From the NCBI GenBank assembly GCA_937921595.1, contig CAKZTD010000077.1, positions 1 to 37,906 of the forward strand: a stretch of DNA of 37,906 bases, in the 5' to 3' direction. The notes beneath the pieces are model-generated. The model made no database searches, was not told where the DNA came from, and worked only from the letters and a program-made list of their open reading frames with translations. Position numbers and translations under genes: made by a program. This DNA is from an uncultured Saprospiraceae bacterium (GTDB taxonomy: Bacteria; Bacteroidota; Bacteroidia; Chitinophagales; Saprospiraceae). Below are positions 24,417 to 35,005 of this stretch, in pieces (the stretch's first letter is position 1; each line of letters starts with the position of its first letter).

Positions 24417-26741
24417 CTACCGCATCACCGCTACCCTTTTCACCATCACTCCTAAGTCAGTTCTGACTTTTAATAAATACATCCCCGGATTTAAATGGCT
24501 CGTATTTATTTCATTAATCAAATTTCTGGCAGTAGATTCCATAAGCAATTCACCACTTATTGAAAATAGTTTTAGCGTTTCAATTTCTATATTTTTTGTT
24601 GTCAGATATAAAACATCATCAACAGGGTTTGGAGCAAGCTGAATATATTCATCCCAGTTTATATCATTGGTTCTAACAGGACTTTCTACGATCGTCGTTG
24701 TTTCCATTGGAACTATTGGAACCTCTTGACCATTACTATCAATGATTCGGACGTTAGTAATATTAAAAGCAACTTCAAGTCCATTTTCCCGACTATCATT
24801 ATCAGCTCTGAGTAAAACATCATCCTCAATAGTAATATATAAAACCCCTATTTGCCCAAAACCATTCATGGATATTTTATCTACTCTTGTCATTCCTATA
24901 TCAATTCTCCCAGGACTCACAAATGTTTTTTGAATCGCAAGCAAATCTTCATTTACGGTCCCTAACCAACCATCATAACCAACAGAAGCACTTCCTACTA
25001 CTATTATCGAAGAATCATATTCTAAAGTAAATCCAATTCCATAGACATTTTCTGCTTCACTCCCTTCTTCACCAAGAATAATAGGCAAAGCATAGGACTC
25101 ATTCTCAATTAAAGTATCTGGTTGAACATAGAAAGGAGCCATTAAGGTGATCCCATCTTGAGGGTTATCCGGATTACTAAATTGTACATCATCCGCTCCA
25201 GTAAACTCATGCATCTCTCCCCAGTTCAAGGTTATGGCAAGCGTATCATCATTAGTTATAAATCCATCTCCGTCACAATCTACATGTTTTCTATTCACAT
25301 TTGTCCCTCCAACATTCCCTCCCCAATTATAATTCGCTTGAGCTACCCAATCTAAACTAGCATTCGGTCGTTCTGGAGACAAGGAGTCAAACACCAAACC
25401 TATATTCAACAAATCTAAATTATTGACAACCTTATTGGTATCCGTGTCCCCCGGCCACATACAATCCAGATCAAGAGTTACTTGAATACCGTTGCTATTT
25501 ACACTACAGCCATTTAGATCAGTAACAACTACTTCAAACCATGTTGTAGCTACAATTGTCGCTTCAGGGTTTGCAATTGTAGGATCATTGAGCAAGGCAG
25601 ATGGAGACCATTCATAAGTATAATCTCCAGGATCACCAAGGGTAACCACTTCTAATTGAACGACTTCATCTTCGCAAACAATAGGTACTTCTGCACCTGC
25701 TGATACGATTATATCTTCTACAGTTGTAATAGAAATCTCTTGAGACAAGAGATAATCACATCCATTATCATCTGTGATTACCACACTATAAACACCTTCC
25801 ATTGAAGCATACAAGGAATCAAATGAAAGACATTGTTCTGTACTTACAAATCCCAAAGGTCCGGTCCAAAGATAACTATAGATATCACCAGGTTCAGCAT
25901 TCGTTACTTCAGCACACACCGCCGATATGGCATCATGCAGACAGTAATCAAATGGCCCCTGAATCTCTGCTTCTATGGTTCCTTCAGAAAGATCAATCTC
26001 TTCACTAACCGTACATCCATTTGCATCTGTTACTGTTATTCCAAAAACACCCGCAAAAAGATTTTCATTTGTAGGAGCTGTAATACCATTGGTCCATTCA
26101 TAAGCATAAGGTGCTACTCCTCCAGAAACAGTGGCCGTTACTGTTCCATTATTCTCTCCATTAGTTGCACAAGTAGCAAAAAGATCTAATAACAATAGAT
26201 TCGGTTGAGCAACAGTATAAATTCCGGTAAAACTACATCCATTATCATCCGTTACGGTAATATGATAATCTCCTGATGACAACCCTGTAATATCTTCTGT
26301 TGCAGCACCATTGGCCCATAAAAAAGTATAAGGCGCTACTCCTCCAAAAACAGTAATATCTATAGCTCCAGAATTATCTCCAAAGCAACTCAAATTTGTT
26401 ATTACTGCATTGTTAATGGATAGTGAATCAGAAATGATTAACGGCTCACAGGTTTGATCCATTTGATTAAGAGCATCCGTAACATCGAGACAAATGGTAT
26501 AAGTTCCAGCTTCAGCATAAGCATGCTCAGGGTTTTGGACAGTTGAAGTAGAGCCATCCCCAAAATCCCAAAGCCAACTGACTATATTTTCTGTTGAAGT
26601 AGATTGATCTATAAAAGAAATATTAGTGGAGTCGCATTCTATTCCTTCTACCATTTCAAAAATAGCAGTAGGCTGTCCTTGTGTTATGCTCAATACAGCG
26701 ATGAGTAACACAATTAAAATTGTTAGTTTTTTCATAAACAT
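24417..26741 (-). CDS. T9SS cell-surface protein, PKD + SprB-like repeats + type A sorting domain (774 aa)
   Basis: A signal peptide ends near SITQGQ. About 25-105 is a PKD domain (WLWDFGDGSTSTVQNPEHAY, then GTYTICLDV). About 112-260 holds two SprB-like repeats (CFGDNSGAIDITVFGGVAPY with DYHITVTDDNGC; GVFGITVTDANGC). Ig-like segments follow. About 432-510 has dockerin-like acidic loops (WPGDTDTNKVVNNLDLL; DCDGDGFITNDDTLAI) that may bind calcium. The C-terminus NPVDDVLYLTTKN...MYLLKV...VKRVAVMR is a T9SS type-A sorting domain. Secreted and attached to the surface; likely adhesin-like, ligand unknown. The last 255 bp are about 96% identical to the neighbour's. Confidence 0.9.
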   Translation of the reverse strand: MFMKKLTILIVLLIAVLSITQGQPTAIFEMVEGIECDSTNISFIDQSTSTENIVSWLWDFGDGSTSTVQNPEHAYAEAGTYTICLDVTDALNQMDQTCEPLIISDSLSINNAVITNLSCFGDNSGAIDITVFGGVAPYTFLWANGAATEDITGLSSGDYHITVTDDNGCSFTGIYTVAQPNLLLLDLFATCATNGENNGTVTATVSGGVAPYAYEWTNGITAPTNENLFAGVFGITVTDANGCTVSEEIDLSEGTIEAEIQGPFDYCLHDAISAVCAEVTNAEPGDIYSYLWTGPLGFVSTEQCLSFDSLYASMEGVYSVVITDDNGCDYLLSQEISITTVEDIIVSAGAEVPIVCEDEVVQLEVVTLGDPGDYTYEWSPSALLNDPTIANPEATIVATTWFEVVVTDLNGCSVNSNGIQVTLDLDCMWPGDTDTNKVVNNLDLLNIGLVFDSLSPERPNASLDWVAQANYNWGGNVGGTNVNRKHVDCDGDGFITNDDTLAITLNWGEMHEFTGADDVQFSNPDNPQDGITLMAPFYVQPDTLIENESYALPIILGEEGSEAENVYGIGFTLEYDSSIIVVGSASVGYDGWLGTVNEDLLAIQKTFVSPGRIDIGMTRVDKISMNGFGQIGVLYITIEDDVLLRADNDSRENGLEVAFNITNVRIIDSNGQEVPIVPMETTTIVESPVRTNDINWDEYIQLAPNPVDDVLYLTTKNIEIETLKLFSISGELLMESTARNLINEINTSHLNPGMYLLKVRTDLGVMVKRVAVMR

Positions 26742-26863
26742 AGCTTTAAAATTTTAAGACAAGGTTATTATTTAATAACCCTTTGAATTACAAAAATGCG
26801 GCTAAACATTATCTGATATTTCGAGAATAATTATCCTAAAAAAATGATATCATTTTTATTTCT

Positions 26864-26893
26864 AAACCCACAAAGGTTCACCCTTGTGGGTTT
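26864..26893 (-). terminator. Hairpin after the 1236-aa T9SS gene
   Basis: AAACCCACAA / TTGTGGGTTT perfect 10-bp arms, 28 bp after the stop at 26921. No strong T-run follows on the minus strand, so terminator function is likely but not certain. Confidence 0.6.
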
Positions 26894-26920
26894 AAGTTTA
26901 GAGTGGATGCAATCTGTAAT

Positions 26921-29900
26921 CTACCGCATCACCACTACCCTTTTCACCATCACTCCTAAGTCTGTACTGACTTCTAATAAATACATTCCCGGATTTAAAT
27001 GGCTCGTATTTATTTCATTAGTCAAATTTCTGGCAGTAGATTCCATAAGCAATTCACCACTTATTGAAAATAGTTTTAGCGTTTCAATTTCTATATTTTT
27101 TGTTGTCAGATATAAAATATCATCAACAGGATTTGGAGCAACTTGAATATATTCATCCCAGTTTATATCATTGGTCGCCACCGTCTCTTCCAGTATCATG
27201 GAAGTCTCCATCGGCACCACAGGGATTTCTTCTCCGAGATTATTAATCATCAAAACATTTGTGATATTAAAATTAATTTCGACCGCATCATCATCCCGGT
27301 TATCATTTTCTAACCGCAATAAAACATCATCCTCTATCGTGATGTACAGTATTCCTAATTGTCCAAAACCATTCATTGCTGTTCCATCGATTCTTGTAAT
27401 TCCAACATCGATTACTCCAGGGCTAATGAATGTTTTTTGAATCGAAATCATATCATTATTCAAAGTTCCTAACCAACCGTCAACACCAATGGAAGCACTT
27501 CCAGGAACAATCACTGTAGAATCGTATTCCAAAGTAAAAGCCAAACCATAAACATTCTCTGCTTCGTTTCCTGATTCACCTAAGATAATTGGTAAAGCAT
27601 AACTTTCATTTTCAATCAAAGTATCCGGCTCCACATAAAAAGGTACCGTAACTGTCACCCCACTTTGTGGGTAATTGGGTCCGAATAATTGCGTATCATC
27701 ATCGCCAGTAAAATTGTGCATATCTCCCCAATTCTGAGTAATCCCTAAAGTATCATCTGAATTAATAATTCCATTTCCATCACAGTCAATGAATTTATAG
27801 TTCACACCATCAGGTGTACTTTGAGACCAATTATCAGCAGACTGTCCTATCCAATTCAAACTAGCATTCGACCTTACAGGACCTACAGAATCAAAGGCTA
27901 AACCAATGTTCAACAGATCAAGGTTATTTACTACATAACTCGAATCTGTATCTCCCGGCCAAACACAACCTTGATCTACGACGACTTCAAATGTTGCTTC
28001 ATCTGTACATCCATTTACTTCTGTTACCGTAACTGAAAAAACAGTAGTTTCTAAAACAGATGCTATTGGGTTTTCACAGTTAGTGCAGTCTAAAAAATCA
28101 GCCGGAGCCCATTCATAACTAATTCCCGAAGGGTTTGGTAAATCAAGGGAAAGTTCAATAGCTCCATCTCTGCAAATCGTATCAGAATAAGAGTCAGTTA
28201 TTAAAATTTCAGGAATCACATCAAGACAAATTTCATCTTCAAAAGCACAACCATCAGGAGCAGTATAATTCAAAGTAAAACATTCGCCTGGTAATGGAAT
28301 AACATCAAAACAACTTTCCGTTGTGGTTCCTGAAGGCCAGGTCCAAAGATATGCTCCAGGAAGGTTAAAAGGATCTGCACAAAGTAAAACTGATTCTCCT
28401 TCGCAAACAGTTATTGGTCCGAGATCTACTAAGACTGGAAATTCAGTAACTTCTATTTGCACAGAAGCTGACTCTGAAAAACCATTTATATCTTCAACAG
28501 TCACTGTATAGATCGCAGTGAAATTTGGCATTGCAAATGGGGTAGTACTATTTGGATCGTCCAAAGAAATTGAAGGTGACCAGCTAACACTTACCGCATT
28601 GGGAGCAATGACTTCTAACTGGACACTATCCCCTTGGCAAATCATTGTATCATTTGAAATAAATTCTATGATATCATATACGACCACATCAGTACTTGAG
28701 TTTGCAGCACATCCATATTGATCAATAATATCTAAAGTATATTGACCTTCAAGTCCTGAATTTGCATTCGGGATTACCGCATTACAATCTGAAGATTGAA
28801 AGCCATTGGGTCCAGTCCAACTTACTGAACTTGCATTGGGTACATTACAATAAAAAACAATATCCTGTCCAGCATAAACAGGACTATTTGAAAATTCTAA
28901 TAAATTAAAATCCAGATAAGATTGAACATTAAAATCAAGGTATCCTATATCAATACAGCCATCGGCTTCGGTAACAGTGACCGAATAAAAAGTCTCTTCT
29001 CCAAGACCAACCGTTGCTATTGGATTTGGGCAATCATAACAAGAAAGATTTCCAGTAGACCATTCATAAGTCACCGCATTTGGAGCAACCACTTCCAATT
29101 GAGCTTGACTATTATCGCAGTAGGTTGTATCTCCTCCGATCAATTGTTCGATCGTTGTTCCTAATTCAACTTCTCCTTCTACTGTACATCCATTGGTATC
29201 AGTAACCGTGATACTATAAATTCCGGTTGCCAAATCATTAAGATCTTCTATTTGAAAACCAGTCGACCATTCATACAAATATGGAGGTGTACCTCCTGTA
29301 ACAGTCATATCTATTGAACCATTCTCAGTCTCTGTTGAGCATTGGACGTTAAAATCTAGGATTAATAGTGCTGGTTCATCGACTGTATAAAAATATTCTG
29401 ATGAACAATTATTACTATCCGTTACGATTACATTATAAACACCCGCAGTTATATTTATTCGATTTTGAGGATCACTTGTTCCAGGCAAATCCGCCCAATC
29501 ATAAGTATAAGGAGCCGTTCCACCATTTACAAAAAGATCAATTACTCCATTCGCTTCGCCAAAGCAAAGTACGTTCGCTACACTAGAATTAACAATTACC
29601 TGTGAAGATTCGTCCACTATAAAAAAATCTGTAGTAGAACAATCTGAAGCATCAGTAACCGTAACAGAATAAGTTCCAGCTTCAATATTATCTATGTCTT
29701 CAGTTGCCGAAGCCGTAGCATCTGACCATATAAAAGTATACGGAGGTTGTCCTCCAATAACCGTAAGGTCAATCGCTCCATCATTCCCAAAAGCACAACT
29801 TATATTTTGCACAACACCATCTAGGGCCAAAGTATTAACATCAAGATTAGTTACTTCAATCTCGTCCAAGGAGTAACAACCATTTACCACATTCGTTATG

Positions 29901-30631
29901 ATTAAGGTGTAAAACCCAAGATCTGTAATGACCAATTCCGTATCAGTGCCTATACTTGTACTATTCTCATCAGTCCATTCGTAACTAAATTCCGGGCCAC
30001 TGCTTGAGCCTGTACTCGTCAAGGTATATGGTGAGATACATGGAGAGCCATAATTAATAATAACAATAGGAGGAAGGATGTCAGAAACAACATCAACCAT
30101 ATCAGTTGAAGTGCATATACCTAAGTCTGTAACGATCAGTGTATATGTACCTGGTATAAATACATTAACGGTAGGATCAACTCCAATGATGTCTCCATTT
30201 GGATCAAGCCATGTGTAAGCAATATTAGGCCCGGAGGAAGAACCAGATCCAATTAATGTTGCTGAAGAATTTAGACAATCTAATACAATATCTGAGCCTG
30301 CATCAGCAACCGGCGTTTCAACTATAGTAATAAAATCCGTTTCGCAATGGGTATTCATCTCACCGAGATTGTTTGTCACAGTCAGACAAATTTCATAAGC
30401 CCCAGGTACGTTATAGATGTGTTCTGGGTTTTGAATGCTTGAAGTATTTCCATCACCTAGATCCCAAACCCAGGTTACAATTTCTCCTGCCGGTGTTGAC
30501 TCATCCGTGAATTGTACCGTCAATTCATCACAACCTTGTGTTACATCTGCACTAAATACAGCAAGTACTTGAGCACTTAAATTCAGATAAATAAAGGCCA
30601 TAAAAACACCAAGGGATAAAATCTTTTTCAT
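26921..30631 (-). CDS. T9SS cell-surface protein, PKD + SprB-like repeats + type A sorting domain (1236 aa)
   Basis: Larger paralogue of the 774-aa protein. Signal peptide to about residue 21; PKD domain (WVWDLGDGNTSSIQNPEHIY); two Ig-like units with SSGPNIAYTWLDPNG and SSGPEFSYEWTDENS; three SprB-like repeats (CAFGNDGAIDLTVIGGQPPY; CFGEANGVIDLFVNGGTAPY; ENGSIDMTVTGGTPPY), each ending near VTVTDxxxC; more Ig-like repeats; the same dockerin-like region (WPGDTDSSYVVNNLDLL; DCDGNGIINSDDTLGI); and the same type-A sorting domain. SprB repeats occur in T9SS gliding adhesins. The extra length is mainly added Ig and SprB-like units. A -7 element lies at 30728-30735. Confidence 0.9.
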   Translation of the reverse strand: MKKILSLGVFMAFIYLNLSAQVLAVFSADVTQGCDELTVQFTDESTPAGEIVTWVWDLGDGNTSSIQNPEHIYNVPGAYEICLTVTNNLGEMNTHCETDFITIVETPVADAGSDIVLDCLNSSATLIGSGSSSGPNIAYTWLDPNGDIIGVDPTVNVFIPGTYTLIVTDLGICTSTDMVDVVSDILPPIVIINYGSPCISPYTLTSTGSSSGPEFSYEWTDENSTSIGTDTELVITDLGFYTLIITNVVNGCYSLDEIEVTNLDVNTLALDGVVQNISCAFGNDGAIDLTVIGGQPPYTFIWSDATASATEDIDNIEAGTYSVTVTDASDCSTTDFFIVDESSQVIVNSSVANVLCFGEANGVIDLFVNGGTAPYTYDWADLPGTSDPQNRINITAGVYNVIVTDSNNCSSEYFYTVDEPALLILDFNVQCSTETENGSIDMTVTGGTPPYLYEWSTGFQIEDLNDLATGIYSITVTDTNGCTVEGEVELGTTIEQLIGGDTTYCDNSQAQLEVVAPNAVTYEWSTGNLSCYDCPNPIATVGLGEETFYSVTVTEADGCIDIGYLDFNVQSYLDFNLLEFSNSPVYAGQDIVFYCNVPNASSVSWTGPNGFQSSDCNAVIPNANSGLEGQYTLDIIDQYGCAANSSTDVVVYDIIEFISNDTMICQGDSVQLEVIAPNAVSVSWSPSISLDDPNSTTPFAMPNFTAIYTVTVEDINGFSESASVQIEVTEFPVLVDLGPITVCEGESVLLCADPFNLPGAYLWTWPSGTTTESCFDVIPLPGECFTLNYTAPDGCAFEDEICLDVIPEILITDSYSDTICRDGAIELSLDLPNPSGISYEWAPADFLDCTNCENPIASVLETTVFSVTVTEVNGCTDEATFEVVVDQGCVWPGDTDSSYVVNNLDLLNIGLAFDSVGPVRSNASLNWIGQSADNWSQSTPDGVNYKFIDCDGNGIINSDDTLGITQNWGDMHNFTGDDDTQLFGPNYPQSGVTVTVPFYVEPDTLIENESYALPIILGESGNEAENVYGLAFTLEYDSTVIVPGSASIGVDGWLGTLNNDMISIQKTFISPGVIDVGITRIDGTAMNGFGQLGILYITIEDDVLLRLENDNRDDDAVEINFNITNVLMINNLGEEIPVVPMETSMILEETVATNDINWDEYIQVAPNPVDDILYLTTKNIEIETLKLFSISGELLMESTARNLTNEINTSHLNPGMYLLEVSTDLGVMVKRVVVMR

Positions 30632-30727
30632 ATTACTAGCTTTAAAAAGTAAAATTTGTTTTCCGTGTTCGTGACAACACTAAATTGGTTCTTAGAACTA
30701 AATTAATCATCACACTTCTTCACATTA

Positions 30728-30735
30728 CAAATGTA
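30728..30735 (-). promoter_or_regulatory. -7 promoter element TACATTTG of the 1236-aa T9SS gene
   Basis: CAAATGTA on the plus strand, i.e. TACATTTG toward the gene, 97 bp before the ATG. Exact consensus, but -33 is unclear. Confidence 0.4.
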
Positions 30736-30851
30736 CATTCAAAACCAATCAAAAAAAAGTACAAATTTTAGCTTTTATAGATTTAAATATCTATATTATA
30801 CTTCTTAAAACAACATATCAGTTGATTTACACTGAAAAATATAGAATTTAA

Positions 30852-32297
30852 ATGCTCAACACTAAGTTGATTGGTTTATTAAAAACGCTCTCAAATAAGG
30901 AGTTTTCGAAATTTCGGGAGTTTATTTATTCTCCATTCTTCAATAAGAATGAAAAAATCAGGCAATTAGGCGATTATATTTTGGAATATGCCCCAGATTT
31001 TGAGAGTCCTTTGCTTAAAAAGCAGTTAGTTTTCCCTAGTCTTTTTGGAAGTATTTCATATAATGAACTTCAAATTAATAATATTATCTCGGACCTCCTG
31101 CAACTGCTTTATGATTTTATGGCTCAGATTCAGTTGCAACAACGTTCACCTCTTCAAAAATATCTTCTTCTTGAAGAATTGCTCAATCGTGATACGCCCA
31201 TCCATATCGATCGCAATGCTAAGCGTTTTAAAAATATTCTTTCAAAATCTAAAGTCAGAAACTATGAGTATTTCCATCATGAATATTTATTGTATGAAAA
31301 ACTAGATCAATCTGTCATTAGTCATGCGAAGCGGAGTTTCGATAAAAATCTTCAATTGCAAAGTGATAACCTCGATCTATATTTCTTCAGCAACAAACTC
31401 CGAATGGCTTGCGATATGACGAGTCGAAATATAGTTATCCAAGCAGGTTACCGATGTGATTTCCTAGATGACATTTTAAATTATTATGAAAAAAACCATA
31501 GAGGTTTCCAAGACTATCCAGCACTGAGTATTTATCATACCGTTTTAAAGATCATTCAAAATAGTGAGGACGAAGTTTCTTATCAAAAATTAAAAGGCGA
31601 CCTCATTCAACATCAGGATTTATTTCCAAAACTTGAACTTTGGAACCTCTACAAATACGCCATCAATTTTTGTATTAAAAAAATAAACTCAGGTAAAAGC
31701 ACTTATTATCAGGAGCTACTCGATCTTTATAAAATCCTTTTAGACAATAAGATTATTTTTCCAAATGGCTACCTTTCTCAATGGACTTTTAAAAACATCA
31801 TCACCGTCAGTTCTCACCTCGAAGCTTTTGATTGGACAGAAAAATTTATTGAACAATATGAGAGCTACCTTATTCCAGAAGAACGATTCAATGCCATCAC
31901 CTATAATCGAGCGACGCTTTTCAATGCTCAAAAAAATTATGCCGGAGCATTACAGACTTTACATAATGTAGAATTCACAGATTCTTCCTATCACTTAGGC
32001 GCCAAAATCATTCAACTAAAATCTTATTACGAATTAGAAGAAACAGAAGCATTATATGCCTTGATCGAAGCATTCCGAAAATATATCCTACGAAATAAAG
32101 ACATTTCCGATTATCGAAAAAAAGCCAACAATAATCTCCTCAAAATCACAAAAGGCATCTACCAATTAAAAGTCAACGGTCCAGCAATGACCACCTCTGC
32201 GTACAATCAAAAACGTCGAAATATAGATACCAAACTAAAAACATTAAATCCTATTGCTAACAAAGATTGGCTGGAAGAGATTTTTGAAAAAGTATAA
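30852..32297 (+). CDS. Conserved hypothetical helical protein
   Basis: 481 aa, no signal peptide or membrane segment, so cytoplasmic. All-helical, with repeated helix pairs that look TPR-like (FNAITYNRATLFNAQKNYAGALQTLHNVE; SSYHLGAKIIQLKSYYELEETEALYALIEAF). The N-terminus LIGLLKTLSNKEFSKFREFIYSPFFNKNEKI resembles uncharacterised proteins of Bacteroidota, especially Saprospiria-like genomes. No catalytic residues seen. Function unknown; it is followed 102 bp later by the DUF5686 gene. Confidence 0.8.
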   Translation: MLNTKLIGLLKTLSNKEFSKFREFIYSPFFNKNEKIRQLGDYILEYAPDFESPLLKKQLVFPSLFGSISYNELQINNIISDLLQLLYDFMAQIQLQQRSPLQKYLLLEELLNRDTPIHIDRNAKRFKNILSKSKVRNYEYFHHEYLLYEKLDQSVISHAKRSFDKNLQLQSDNLDLYFFSNKLRMACDMTSRNIVIQAGYRCDFLDDILNYYEKNHRGFQDYPALSIYHTVLKIIQNSEDEVSYQKLKGDLIQHQDLFPKLELWNLYKYAINFCIKKINSGKSTYYQELLDLYKILLDNKIIFPNGYLSQWTFKNIITVSSHLEAFDWTEKFIEQYESYLIPEERFNAITYNRATLFNAQKNYAGALQTLHNVEFTDSSYHLGAKIIQLKSYYELEETEALYALIEAFRKYILRNKDISDYRKKANNNLLKITKGIYQLKVNGPAMTTSAYNQKRRNIDTKLKTLNPIANKDWLEEIFEKV

Positions 32298-32399
32298 ACC
32301 ATTTTCAAGATGTTAAAGCAAAATAATTCAATTATACTTTAGTTTTATTGAAGTGCATTATTCTTCCCAATTCACAAATCAACAGCAAAGCTCACATTT

Positions 32400-34898
32400 A
32401 TGAAATGGTACAATCCAATCTCTTCAATTTTTATTTCGTTAATTATTGCATGCACTGTTTCAGGCCTATCTGCACAAAGCATCAGCGGTTATATTCAAAA
32501 CGAAGATAATGAGCCTATTCCTTACGTCAATGTTTTCATACAAGAACTTGGCAGTGGTACATCAAGCGACGAAAAAGGTTATTATTTTCTAACACTCGAA
32601 CCAGGAGAATATAAAGTAATCTTCTCTGCCCTTGGTTATACCACAAAAACCATCCTGCTTATAGTAGAAACAAAACCGCTACAAAAAGATGTCTGGATGA
32701 TTTCTTCAGGAGTTGATTTGGAGCAAGTTTTTGTAAAAGCATCAAAAAGAGATTCAGCTTATGCGATCATTCAAAAAGCAATAGAAGTAAAAAAGGATTT
32801 CCTAAATCAGGTACAAAGCTACCGGACCAATGTTTACATCAAAGCAACGGAAACAGTTGATAAAAAAGAAAAAGCCAAACGTAAACAAAAAAAAGAGGTC
32901 GTATCTTTAGAAGGCCGGCCAATCAATCCTTTTGAAGAACAAGAGAAAAAAAAGTTAGCTGCCATCTCAGGAATAAGTCTGATTGAATCTGAATTAATTT
33001 TAAATTATCAACATCCAAAAAAATATAAAGAAGAACGAATTGCTTATGAAGCTTATGGAGATAAGGGAGGTTTATTTATTCCACGTTTTGGAGAAAGTGA
33101 GTTTAATTTTTATCGCAATCTCGTTTTCGTAAGAGCGGTATCAGAAGTGCCACTTATTTCACCGCTTAGTAAAACAGCCATACTTTCTTACAAATACAAA
33201 TTAATCGAAAGCAAAATAGAAAACGGCAGATTAGTTTATAAAATCAAAGTGATCCCAAGAAAAAAAGGCAACGCAACTTGCAGCGGTTACATCTATATCA
33301 ACGAAGGCCTCTGGAATATTAATCGCCTAGAACTTTCCTATAGCAAAACAGCACTCAAATTTTTTGATGCTTTTCAAATAAAGCAAAATTATCAACAATT
33401 AGACGATGGCTCTTGGCTCCCTTATCGAGTCGAATTCATCTACGAAACAAAACAAGGAAAACGCAAAACATTTAAAGGCAAAACCATCTTGTATTATACT
33501 AATTATGAGAATGATTATCCCTTCCCAGCAAAGTTTTTCGGAAATGAAGTATCCGTCACCACCTCAGAAGCTTATGAAAGAGACAGCTCCTACTGGGATC
33601 ACGCCAGACCAGAACCTTTGACTATAAAACAACAACAATTAATCGCTTATAAAGACAGCGTCGAAGCAGTTCTAAATAGTGTAGAATATAAAGATTCCAT
33701 GCAAGTGCTTTATAATAAAGTAACTCTTCTAGATATTGTTTGGGATGGTGTCGGATTTAGGAATCATTTCAAAAGACAAGAAATCTATTTTGGCTCAATT
33801 CCAGAATTTATTGACTTCGAAGTGGTCGGAGGCTTTCGACTAGGTCCTTATATAAGTTACTACAAACAGTGGAAAAATGGAAAATGGCTAAGCATAGGTG
33901 GCAACATCAGCCTTGGTTTAAAAAACCTTGATCCACAAGGAAATGCAGGTATTCACTATCAGTACGATGCAAATCGATTGGCGCAATTTTATGTCTCTGG
34001 TGGTCGCTCTTTCCAATCCCTCAACCCCTTCGATGCTATTCTCAATCAACTACGTACTTCCAATTATTTCTTACATGACAATATGCGTATTGGGCATCAA
34101 TTCGAATTATTCAATGGCCTTTACTTACAAACCGACTTTTCAATAAACGATCGCAAATCAGTGGAAGATTATGAACCTGGAACCCTTCTCGGAGAAATCA
34201 TTGAAGATGAAATCCCTGTTGCTTTTGCACCGTATCAAGCTTTCGTCAGTGATATTAGTTTGAGATATACTCCTGGACAAAAATTCATGACCGAGCCCAG
34301 AGGAAAGATAATACTCGGTAGTAAGTGGCCTACCTTCCGACTTCGACATCAAAAAGGATGGAATAATATACTCTCTTCTGATGTTGATTTTGACTTCATT
34401 GAATTTAGTATAGAACAAGATTTGATTCTTGGAATTTTTGGAAATACTAAATATACCATCCAAGCTGGAGATTTTCTAAATACCAAAGAGTTAAGGTTTG
34501 TAGATCTAAAAAGGTTTAATGAGTCCAATCCAATTCTATACTCTGATCCATTACATAATTTCCAATTACTAGATACGGCCCTCACCGGCACTAATTTTTA
34601 TGTTGAACTACATCAGATACATCACTTCAATGGAGCACTTATAAATAACGTTCCTTTGATTCGGCAACTCCGGCTTCATGTTGTCGCAGGAGCTAATTTC
34701 CTATGGGTTCAGGAAAATAACTTTCGTCACGAAGAACTTTTCACTGGTTTAGAGAGAGTTTTCAAGCTCGGCCCACGAAGAAGATTACGCTTAGGAGCTT
34801 ACGGCGTCTTGGCAAACTCTAACGTTGACAAACCCAAAACTGCATTTAAAATATCACTGGATATTATTGATACCTGGAAACGAAATTGGAGCTTTTAG
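32400..34898 (+). CDS. DUF5686 outer-membrane protein with CarboxypepD_reg-like domain
   Basis: 832 aa. A signal peptide ends SGLSAQ. About 27-112 is a carboxypeptidase-regulatory-like domain (ISGYIQNEDNEPIPYVNVFI, DEKGYYFLTLEPGEYKVIFSALGY), as at the start of SusC-like receptors, but no TonB plug follows. About 120-420 is the DUF5686 region (DSAYAIIQKAIEVKKDFLNQVQ, then ERIAYEAYGDKGGLFIPRFGE). About 470-832 is a run of amphipathic beta strands ending in aromatic WSF, typical of an outer-membrane barrel. Role unknown. Confidence 0.85.
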   Translation: MKWYNPISSIFISLIIACTVSGLSAQSISGYIQNEDNEPIPYVNVFIQELGSGTSSDEKGYYFLTLEPGEYKVIFSALGYTTKTILLIVETKPLQKDVWMISSGVDLEQVFVKASKRDSAYAIIQKAIEVKKDFLNQVQSYRTNVYIKATETVDKKEKAKRKQKKEVVSLEGRPINPFEEQEKKKLAAISGISLIESELILNYQHPKKYKEERIAYEAYGDKGGLFIPRFGESEFNFYRNLVFVRAVSEVPLISPLSKTAILSYKYKLIESKIENGRLVYKIKVIPRKKGNATCSGYIYINEGLWNINRLELSYSKTALKFFDAFQIKQNYQQLDDGSWLPYRVEFIYETKQGKRKTFKGKTILYYTNYENDYPFPAKFFGNEVSVTTSEAYERDSSYWDHARPEPLTIKQQQLIAYKDSVEAVLNSVEYKDSMQVLYNKVTLLDIVWDGVGFRNHFKRQEIYFGSIPEFIDFEVVGGFRLGPYISYYKQWKNGKWLSIGGNISLGLKNLDPQGNAGIHYQYDANRLAQFYVSGGRSFQSLNPFDAILNQLRTSNYFLHDNMRIGHQFELFNGLYLQTDFSINDRKSVEDYEPGTLLGEIIEDEIPVAFAPYQAFVSDISLRYTPGQKFMTEPRGKIILGSKWPTFRLRHQKGWNNILSSDVDFDFIEFSIEQDLILGIFGNTKYTIQAGDFLNTKELRFVDLKRFNESNPILYSDPLHNFQLLDTALTGTNFYVELHQIHHFNGALINNVPLIRQLRLHVVAGANFLWVQENNFRHEELFTGLERVFKLGPRRRLRLGAYGVLANSNVDKPKTAFKISLDIIDTWKRNWSF

Positions 34899-34960
34899 CA
34901 CTTCGCCAGTTATTGACAACTCTTTGACCAATTCGTTGTTAAAGTTTCAGACAAATATCT

Positions 34961-34968
34961 TAACTTTA
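34961..34968 (+). promoter_or_regulatory. -7-like promoter element TAACTTTA of gcvP
   Basis: One mismatch from TAnnTTTG; a TTG at 34936-34938 lies 22 bp upstream. Transcription would start near 34975, so a TTG start at 34976 is unlikely and the ATG at 35006 is chosen. Confidence 0.45.
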
Positions 34969-35005
34969 CAACCTATTGATCAACCAAATTAATCTTAAGA
35001 AAACT

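Noticed and set aside
34976-35005. Upstream TTG start for gcvP
   Set aside because: It would lie at the predicted transcription start, and the ATG at 35006 gives the normal family N-terminus.
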